Source of the DNA: Candidatus Woesearchaeota archaeon
GTDB lineage: Archaea; Nanobdellota; Nanobdellia; Woesearchaeales; GW2011-AR15
Assembly: GCA_016934775.1 (NCBI GenBank)
Contig: JAFGSP010000029.1
Span: forward strand, 1-11,385
Length of the DNA: 11,385 bases
Direction: 5' to 3'
Shown here: piece by piece, positions 1 through 4,941 of the stretch
Numbering within the stretch: the first letter of the stretch is position 1
Layout of the letters: each line of letters starts with the position of its first letter
Notes under the pieces: generated by a model
Database searches by the model: none
Seen by the model: the letters and a program-made list of their open reading frames with translations, nothing else
Told to the model about the DNA's origin: nothing
Program-made: the position numbers and the translations under genes

Positions 1-1
1 A

Positions 2-721
2 AAAGAGCATCTTCTAAATCATGGCTATTCAAAAGAAGATGTTGAAAGCGCATTTTTAGCCATAGACAAACAGACTGCTCCAAAGGTTGATTCAAAAGAA
101 AAGAAGCAGCAAAAAGTTCCACAAGAGCTTCTTGATTACATCAATTCTCTCAATAAGATAGGCCATAGAGAAAAAGATATTAAAGATCATCTTGTTCAGC
201 ACGGCTATGATAATGAAACCATAGAAACGGCTTTTGCCATGCTTCCGGTTCAGAAAAAACCAGAAAAGCAAGCTCATCACTCAAAGATTAATCATGTGTT
301 CTATTTCCTGATCGCGCTCACAGTGATTGCACTTGTTGTATATTCACTCATGTATTTCAAGTTTCCTTCACTTGGCCCGGATGCCTGTGATGATGTCTCT
401 GTTTCAATCTACGAGATAGAATCAGTTCCTGTATTGTGTGTCTTTCCAGATAATTCCAAAATCCAGATGATTGTTCAGAATACCGGAAGCAAGACACTCT
501 ACGGAGTAGACATAACAGCCAAAGGCAGCAGAAGCGTCAAAGCAGATATTGATGAATTCAATCTTCCTCCGGGTGAATTCTTCACAAAAGTATTTGATTA
601 TGGCGCAGATAACGGCGATTTGGTGGAAGTTTCCTTAGTGCCGTCTGTTTTTATTGATAATAACAAGCACGTATGTGCTTCAAAGAAAATAACACTTACC
701 GGGATCGAGACCTGCAAGTGA
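2..721 (+). CDS. Membrane-anchored protein with tandem HGY helical modules (5' end missing)
   Basis: The frame is open from the left edge, so the start lies outside the window; 239 residues are visible before TGA. Two similar helical segments occur, one at visible residues 1-22 (LLNHGYSKEDVESAF) and one at about 41-81 (LVQHGYDNETIETAF), separated by a Lys/Gln-rich linker. A single transmembrane helix follows at about 97-118, then a 120-residue domain with four Cys and mostly beta-like character that ends in Cys-Lys. The modules resemble small UBA-like three-helix units common at the N-termini of DPANN membrane proteins (recalled, not searched). With the N-side cytoplasmic, the Cys-containing domain would face outside. 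Function is unknown. The last 26 bases overlap the convergent trmJ gene, and a run of six T follows the stop. The internal Met at 239 is not the start, because the upstream frame encodes the repeat. Confidence 0.8.
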   Translation, partial: KEHLLNHGYSKEDVESAFLAIDKQTAPKVDSKEKKQQKVPQELLDYINSLNKIGHREKDIKDHLVQHGYDNETIETAFAMLPVQKKPEKQAHHSKINHVFYFLIALTVIALVVYSLMYFKFPSLGPDACDDVSVSIYEIESVPVLCVFPDNSKIQMIVQNTGSKTLYGVDITAKGSRSVKADIDEFNLPPGEFFTKVFDYGADNGDLVEVSLVPSVFIDNNKHVCASKKITLTGIETCK

Positions 722-1415
722 CTTTTTTCTCAAGCTTACTTAATAATCCAAGGACAACAAACGCCTCTCTTTTAGACATCATTGATTTCTCAAATAGCTT
801 TTTCCAGGATATCCTTTGTGTCTCTTTTTTTTCTTTTGTGGGAAATTCAAGGTTATCAAGGATTATATCAAGCTTCTCAGCCATGACTTCTTTTTCTTTA
901 GGTGTGGCAGCCCTTATGTGGCTGTTTATCTTGTTTTTTCCAGTCTTTTTGTACAACTCATAGAATACTATGGCGGCAGCATGGCTGATATTAAGAGCAG
1001 GATATTTTTTTGAGCTCGGGATAGAAACAATAAAATCGCATTTCCCTATTTCTTCATTACTCAGCCCGTTGCCCTCATTTCCAAATACAATCGCTGTCTT
1101 TGGAGTTACTCTGTCAGCAAGCTCTTCCACTGTTAAGGGGGTCCTTGGTATGTTATAATCGCTTCCGAGCACAGAAGTTGTTCCGATGATATAATCGAAG
1201 TCTTGTTTCAGCATGTCAAAATATTCGTATTTTTTGACCTTTGCTTTTTTTAATATCTCTGAGGCGTGTTTGCTTATCTTGATAGATTCCTCATCCAGAT
1301 GGTTGCACAGGGGTTCTATTAGAAGGAGGTCTTTCAGGTCAAAGTTCTTCATAGACCTGGCAATAAAACCGATATTGGCAGGAGTCTGCGGCCTGATCAA
1401 AACAATAGTTGGCAT
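696..1415 (-). CDS. trmJ: SPOUT-family tRNA 2'-O-methyltransferase, TrmJ-like
   Basis: A 239-residue protein with the three SPOUT (TrmH/TrmJ) motifs. Motif 1 is near residues 9-24 (PQTPANIGFIARSMKN), motif 2 at 108-119 (AIVFGNEGNGLS) and motif 3 at 132-153, with the conserved Asn at 142 and Ser at 144. The family forms a trefoil-knot SAM-binding dimer that 2'-O-methylates RNA; archaeal TrmJ acts on position 32 of tRNA. The C-terminal helices match the TrmJ tail. In motif 2 the common FGRE reads FGNE, as in many TrmH relatives, so the exact target is inferred. The gene lies 36 bases after the site-2 protease and has its own AT-rich box centred about 26 bases before the ATG, so it is probably transcribed separately and leaderless. 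The Arg/Ser-rich C-terminal tail is encoded antisense to the end of the neighbouring membrane protein gene. Confidence 0.88.
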   Translation of the reverse strand: MPTIVLIRPQTPANIGFIARSMKNFDLKDLLLIEPLCNHLDEESIKISKHASEILKKAKVKKYEYFDMLKQDFDYIIGTTSVLGSDYNIPRTPLTVEELADRVTPKTAIVFGNEGNGLSNEEIGKCDFIVSIPSSKKYPALNISHAAAIVFYELYKKTGKNKINSHIRAATPKEKEVMAEKLDIILDNLEFPTKEKKETQRISWKKLFEKSMMSKREAFVVLGLLSKLEKKVTCRSRSR

Positions 1416-1435
1416 AGGTTATGAGAACAAGTGTT

Positions 1436-1446
1436 AATTTAAAAAA
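1436..1446 (-). promoter_or_regulatory. TATA-like box of trmJ
   Basis: An AT-only stretch (minus strand TTTTTTAAATT) is centred about 26 bases before the trmJ ATG, with no Shine-Dalgarno sequence between. The spacing fits a leaderless transcript. It lies in the 36-base gap after the site-2 protease gene. Confidence 0.5.
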
Positions 1447-1451
1447 TTATA

Positions 1452-2657
1452 TCAAATATAAAACGACACAAAAAACCTGAACATGTTCCTGAGCATAGGC
1501 AGGAACAGAATAATTAACAAGATTACTAAAGCAGCGATATTCACATTCTTCCACCATTTCATGGCTTTTTTCTTGTCTTTGATGAAATACTGGAAGTTGA
1601 TGAGGAGCATCCTTGCGCCGTCTGTTATAAATATCGGGAAAAGATTGATCAGGCCTATGTTGATGCTGATGAAGCCTGTCCACCAGAATAGCTCATACAG
1701 CCACTTTAAGATGTTCCATAGGATATGATATCCTGCTGAATCTTCTTTGAGAGAAAAATCTTCACCAAGTATCCATATGCCAAGATACGCTTTTTCATTA
1801 TCTTCAGGATGAGTAATGGTCGTAAAAGAATATTTATCGCCTTCTTTTGATGTTAATGTAACTTTTTCATTCGGTTTGAGTCTTTCTATCTCCTTTTCAA
1901 GGGAACCTATATTTGTTATTGGTATTTCGTTTAATTCCGAGACAACAGTGTTATTTGGGACACCTGCAATAAAAGCAGGCATAGTGTCATTTGAGATTGC
2001 GCTTATATTGACACCCTTAGATACAGTTATGAGTGTGCTTGCGCTGCTTACTCCTAATACAAGAAACAGGCACACAATCCACAGCACAGCATTAGACACT
2101 GGTCCTGCCGCAAATATAGAATGCTGCATCCTGTGAGGCTGCTTTTCCAATTTCTTTTCATCAAGTTCTACAAAAGCAAGCATCAAAGGACCGAAGAAAC
2201 CTATGCCCGAACTCTTTACTTTTTGGTTATGCGCTCTTGCCACCATGCCGTGAGAGAACTCGTGCACGGCCATGATTATGAAAAGGCTGATCCAGCCGAT
2301 AATCAGAGGGAACTTTATCCCAAGGCCTGCTATTGGAAGGCCTGGCACTACGAGGCCGCCGCCTACTGCGCCGGGTTTTTCAACCAATAGGTCATAGGCG
2401 CTCCTCACAAGAAGGTAACTTATTGCAATAAGTCCGATATAAGCAAGGAAAATCCCAATGTATCCCCAAATCTTTATCAGTTTCCTGAACCTGTTGTTGA
2501 CCCTATCCATTAGATTAAGACCAATCTTTGTCTTGTAGAGATACATAAGAGGGCCCTGTTTCTGGAGCCTGTCTTTGTTCAGGAAAATGACAAGAAGGAT
2601 TGCAGAATAGAAAAGGATGACATCTTTATATTCAAGCACAGTAATGAGAAAACTCAT
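1452..2657 (-). CDS. Site-2 intramembrane zinc protease (M50) with PDZ domain
   Basis: A polytopic 401-residue protein. Membrane segments lie near residues 10-27 and 62-85; a helix at about 116-137 carries HEFSH (residues 132-136, the HExxH zinc motif), and others lie near 181-203, 320-345 and 372-390. The third zinc ligand is Asp346 in NLFPIFITDG (338-347), the family's NxxP...DG motif. A PDZ-like domain occupies about 212-290, between the core helices. The family cleaves transmembrane segments of membrane proteins, often releasing regulators or clearing signal peptides; the substrate here is unknown. An upstream ATG would add 12 residues, but that stretch lies within the eL40 gene. The ATG at 2657 overlaps the eL40 stop as ATGA, the usual arrangement for translational coupling, so it is preferred. 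No good Shine-Dalgarno sequence precedes it. It is the third gene of the aIF5A operon. Confidence 0.9.
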   Translation of the reverse strand: MSFLITVLEYKDVILFYSAILLVIFLNKDRLQKQGPLMYLYKTKIGLNLMDRVNNRFRKLIKIWGYIGIFLAYIGLIAISYLLVRSAYDLLVEKPGAVGGGLVVPGLPIAGLGIKFPLIIGWISLFIIMAVHEFSHGMVARAHNQKVKSSGIGFFGPLMLAFVELDEKKLEKQPHRMQHSIFAAGPVSNAVLWIVCLFLVLGVSSASTLITVSKGVNISAISNDTMPAFIAGVPNNTVVSELNEIPITNIGSLEKEIERLKPNEKVTLTSKEGDKYSFTTITHPEDNEKAYLGIWILGEDFSLKEDSAGYHILWNILKWLYELFWWTGFISINIGLINLFPIFITDGARMLLINFQYFIKDKKKAMKWWKNVNIAALVILLIILFLPMLRNMFRFFVSFYI

Positions 2658-2815
2658 TTTTTTCTGAGCGGCCTGAAATTGTGGCCCCCGCACTTAGTGC
2701 ATGTGACCTTTTTTGCAATAACTTTGAGAGCAGGAGCCTTAATTTTAGACTTGCATTTCCTGCAAACAAATACATTCTTGAAAAGCCTCAAGTCAGCTTC
2801 AGGGAATTTTACCAT
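2654..2815 (-). CDS. rpl40e: Large-subunit ribosomal protein eL40
   Basis: A 53-residue basic protein beginning MVKFPEADLRLFKN. It has a zinc ribbon with Cys pairs at 18/21 (CRKC) and 39/42 (CTKC), followed by GGHNFRPLRKK. Length, motif spacing and the Arg/Lys-rich end match archaeal L40e, which binds 23S rRNA in the 50S subunit; the eukaryotic homologue is made as a ubiquitin fusion. AGGTG lies 5 bases before the ATG, directly after the aIF5A stop codon, so reinitiation after aIF5A is likely. Its TGA overlaps the ATG of the site-2 protease. All four cysteines are present. Confidence 0.95.
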   Translation of the reverse strand: MVKFPEADLRLFKNVFVCRKCKSKIKAPALKVIAKKVTCTKCGGHNFRPLRKK

Positions 2816-2820
2816 ATTAA

Positions 2821-2825
2821 CACCT
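2821..2825 (-). promoter_or_regulatory. Shine-Dalgarno site of eL40
   Basis: Minus-strand AGGTG follows the aIF5A TAA directly and ends 5 bases before the eL40 ATG. It supports the 53-residue gene and translation of eL40 from the aIF5A message. Confidence 0.7.
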
Positions 2826-3224
2826 TTAGTCAGATTTTATCTGCTTCATAACTCTCTCCCCGAGGATGTTCCAGTAAAGCACAGTCATTCCGTCCTTGAT
2901 CTTGCCTTCCAGTTCTTCAGGGATTGCCATGTCAAATGTCTCGTAGCTTTCCATATCCATCACTGTCGCAGATTTTCCCGCAACAGATAAGACCTGCGCA
3001 CTGAGTTTCTCGATAATAGGAGTCTCGACATTGTCATGTCCTGGCATCACGACCTGCCTTTTCTTGCCGTCCATGATACCGACTGCTTCCAGCCTAACCT
3101 TTGCATGCCCGTGCTTTCCAGGCCTTGAGACCTGGGTGTCTTTTACGATGCATGCAGCCCCTTCAAGCACAACATAGTTGCCTTTTTTTAATGTTCCTAC
3201 ACTAACCAGTTTTGTTCCAGCCAT
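2826..3224 (-). CDS. eif5a: Translation factor aIF5A (hypusine-containing)
   Basis: A 132-residue protein with the two-domain IF5A plan: an N-terminal SH3-like domain (about 1-70) and a C-terminal OB fold (about 71-132). The loop SRPGKHGHAKVRL contains Lys37, the residue converted to hypusine or deoxyhypusine. The factor binds the ribosomal E site and helps peptide-bond formation at difficult sequences such as polyproline, and it also assists termination. Length is normal for archaea. It heads the operon aIF5A-eL40-site-2 protease; eL40 starts 10 bases after its stop. Upstream are GAGGT 7 bases before the ATG and a TATA-like box at about 3254-3261, so this gene, unlike several neighbours, has a short leader. 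Deoxyhypusine synthase is not in the window. Confidence 0.96.
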   Translation of the reverse strand: MAGTKLVSVGTLKKGNYVVLEGAACIVKDTQVSRPGKHGHAKVRLEAVGIMDGKKRQVVMPGHDNVETPIIEKLSAQVLSVAGKSATVMDMESYETFDMAIPEELEGKIKDGMTVLYWNILGERVMKQIKSD

Positions 3225-3231
3225 CTTTCCT

Positions 3232-3236
3232 ACCTC
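3232..3236 (-). promoter_or_regulatory. Shine-Dalgarno site of aIF5A
   Basis: Minus-strand GAGGT ends 7 bases before the ATG. It confirms the start and shows that this operon is translated from a leadered message. Confidence 0.65.
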
Positions 3237-3253
3237 TCAGAATCTTGAAGATA

Positions 3254-3261
3254 TTTATAAA
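3254..3261 (-). promoter_or_regulatory. TATA-like box of the aIF5A operon
   Basis: The minus strand reads TTTATAAA, centred about 33 bases before the aIF5A ATG. This would place the transcription start about 7-10 bases upstream of the ATG. That leaves little room beyond the GAGGT at 3232-3236, so the true start may lie slightly further upstream. Confidence 0.5.
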
Positions 3262-3287
3262 ACTTACCTATGAGTTTTTAATTTTTT

Positions 3288-3944
3288 CTAATTAAACCAG
3301 AAACTTTCCCTTATTTTTTCCTTTCTCAGGAAGTTTGTGAGCTTTTTTTCCATATCCGGCTCCAGGAATTTTTTTTCCTGTTCCCTGAACTCTCTGGAAT
3401 GGTGGATTGTCCTTTTTCCGGTATTCTTATACCTGAATTTCTTGTGGAGCATCTCGTGGTACATGACATAATCCATCAGCATCTGGTCTTTTTTCAGTAT
3501 TCTTGATATTCTTATGGTGTCTGTGTTGTAATCATACGTCCCCAGAGTCCTGAAATTCTTGCCTCCCCATTCAAGATTTGGTTTTAGGAGAAGGCCGTTG
3601 AAATATTGGGAGTTTATCCTTTCAAATGAATCTTCAAGGATGTTGTCTGTCTTTGTCTTAGGAGTCAGCGCTGGAATCTTTTTCAGGAAAATGTTATACA
3701 GATCAATATTCACAGTGCTTATATCGGTGCTCTGGATCTTGTTCATCAATGATTGCAGAAGGCCTATCTTGATTTCATCAGAGACTTCTTTCCATGAATG
3801 CGAAAGCCTGAACTCTTTATAATCCCTAGAATACACAACTTTAGCATTATACCCTTTGAAAGCCTTAGAATACATTAGCTTAGCATCAAAATCAGGCTCT
3901 TCATTGAACAATTCAGTGTATGATTTCTTTATCAGGTAGTGCAT
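3288..3944 (-). CDS. SprT-like zinc metalloprotein
   Basis: A 218-residue protein with HEMLH at residues 163-167 (zinc ligands His163 and His167, catalytic Glu164) and a likely third ligand at His182 in HHSREF. Before it, NSQYFNGLLLKPNLEW (111-126) and the strand LGTYDYNTDTIRISRIL match the layout of SprT-like domains, where a substrate groove precedes the active-site helix. The first 100 residues have the phrase WKEVSDEIKIGLLQSLMNKI, which I recall from archaeal relatives, but no named domain. Eukaryotic SPRTN proteins degrade DNA-protein crosslinks; for small archaeal members this role is inference. The gene ends in TAG, the only one here to do so. It is a single-gene unit with a TATA-like box about 23 bases upstream. 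Confidence 0.8.
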   Translation of the reverse strand: MHYLIKKSYTELFNEEPDFDAKLMYSKAFKGYNAKVVYSRDYKEFRLSHSWKEVSDEIKIGLLQSLMNKIQSTDISTVNIDLYNIFLKKIPALTPKTKTDNILEDSFERINSQYFNGLLLKPNLEWGGKNFRTLGTYDYNTDTIRISRILKKDQMLMDYVMYHEMLHKKFRYKNTGKRTIHHSREFREQEKKFLEPDMEKKLTNFLRKEKIRESFWFN

Positions 3945-3961
3945 ATCTTCAGAGAATTGGG

Positions 3962-3972
3962 ATATTTTTATT
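3962..3972 (-). promoter_or_regulatory. TATA-like box of the SprT-like gene
   Basis: Minus-strand TAATAAAAATA is centred about 23 bases before the ATG. No strong Shine-Dalgarno sequence is present, only GAAGAT next to the ATG. A leaderless or nearly leaderless transcript is likely. Confidence 0.45.
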
Positions 3973-3981
3973 AAGTTAACT

Positions 3982-4003
3982 CAAAAGGATAAAAAAAGAA
4001 AGA
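3982..4003 (-). terminator. T-rich terminator after the CxxCxGxG protein gene
   Basis: Directly after the TAA at 4005 the minus strand has repeated T tracts, including a run of seven T, with no strong hairpin. Archaeal RNA polymerase terminates at such oligo-T tracts. It lies just before the TATA-like box of the SprT-like gene. Confidence 0.5.
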
Positions 4004-4004
4004 A

Positions 4005-4880
4005 TTATTCAAGAATGATACGCATGTAGACATCCGCGCGTTCTAATGGTTTTTCCAGTTTGAGTTCAATGCCTCTACACTGAGCTTCTTCGATACATTC
4101 TTGGGTTGAGGCTGGGTGGTATTCTGGAATTAACGGTTCAAAAATAGGGCGATGTTTTTCTTTTACTTCTTCTACACTAGGATATCCTATCGTTTTTCCA
4201 GAACCGTTGCATGTTTGACAATCCGCAGAAGGATTAAAAGCACGGGGATTAGCCGAGGTATCAATTCCATACCACCCGACACCATCACAACTTACACAAG
4301 GTACTTCAGTCGGATAATCTTCTGTTTTACTAAGCCATTCCATATAATCTATGGTTTCCCATTTCCTGATATCTTCTTCAAATATTTGTGCATGTTGCTC
4401 AATTTTTTGTTCAATATCTTTCCATGATGGTTGATTTTTAAGCCATTCTTCCATGTATGGCCCTTTTACACTCAAATCCGTATCTCCTAATTTCCAATAT
4501 CCAATCTCTTGAGAAATTTGCTTAATAATAGCACTTTCCTCATCATATCTTCTCTTTAGGGCATCATAGTTTTGGAAATTTTCATGATTTGTTACTCCAA
4601 TAGTACCTCCATTCTGGAATTCTGTTGGAATACTGGCCACAGGCTTATTTCCTGAAGGGCTACTCAATTGATAATCACACCAAAATCCAAGTGAATAATC
4701 TTCGCCTCTAATCTTTGATTTTATTAGTTCTTTTATAACTCTAGAACCAGAATCAACGTTCAAAGCAATACCTTGGAACGAGGCAGATTTCACGATTTCC
4801 TCAATACAATCCTGCCTGAATCTTTTGTTGTCAAAAACCGATCTTAATATAGAAACTAACTGATTACTTTTGTTTGCCAT
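4005..4880 (-). CDS. Unrecognised protein with a DnaJ-like CxxCxGxG pair
   Basis: I do not recognise this 291-residue soluble protein. Its one clear motif is a pair of DnaJ-type cysteine knuckles, CVSCDGVG at 195-202 and CQTCNGSG at 221-228. These could bind one zinc ion; DnaJ has two such pairs of knuckles, so this is half the usual module. The N-terminal 60 residues look helical and basic, and the middle (105-185) is helical and rich in Glu, Lys and Trp. The final 30 residues contain two further Cys and end hydrophobically (VYMRIILE). There is no signal peptide, membrane helix or J-domain. It is transcribed alone from a good TATA box 25 bases upstream, apparently leaderless. A 60-base sample (4501-4560) has 20 G+C, lower than nearby housekeeping genes, so it may be a recent acquisition. 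Zinc binding or a chaperone-like role is inference only. Confidence 0.75.
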   Translation of the reverse strand: MANKSNQLVSILRSVFDNKRFRQDCIEEIVKSASFQGIALNVDSGSRVIKELIKSKIRGEDYSLGFWCDYQLSSPSGNKPVASIPTEFQNGGTIGVTNHENFQNYDALKRRYDEESAIIKQISQEIGYWKLGDTDLSVKGPYMEEWLKNQPSWKDIEQKIEQHAQIFEEDIRKWETIDYMEWLSKTEDYPTEVPCVSCDGVGWYGIDTSANPRAFNPSADCQTCNGSGKTIGYPSVEEVKEKHRPIFEPLIPEYHPASTQECIEEAQCRGIELKLEKPLERADVYMRIILE

Positions 4881-4900
4881 TCAAACCAGTATTAGAATCT

Positions 4901-4909
4901 TTTATATAA
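4901..4909 (-). promoter_or_regulatory. TATA box of the CxxCxGxG protein gene
   Basis: Minus-strand TTATATAAA is centred 25 bases before the ATG at 4880. No Shine-Dalgarno sequence lies between, so the transcript is probably leaderless. It is one of the best TATA matches in the window. Confidence 0.65.
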
Positions 4910-4941
4910 CTATAACTCCTGCAATCAGAAAAATTATCAAG

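Noticed and set aside
2658..2693. Upstream ATG adding 12 residues to the site-2 protease
   Set aside because: The stretch lies inside the eL40 gene in another frame. The ATGA overlap at 2654-2657 gives a better coupled start, and the protein then begins with the first membrane segment.
3288..3290. TAG at the end of the SprT-like gene as a read-through or pyrrolysine codon
   Set aside because: The protein is complete in length and motifs at this point, and the next bases show no conserved continuation.
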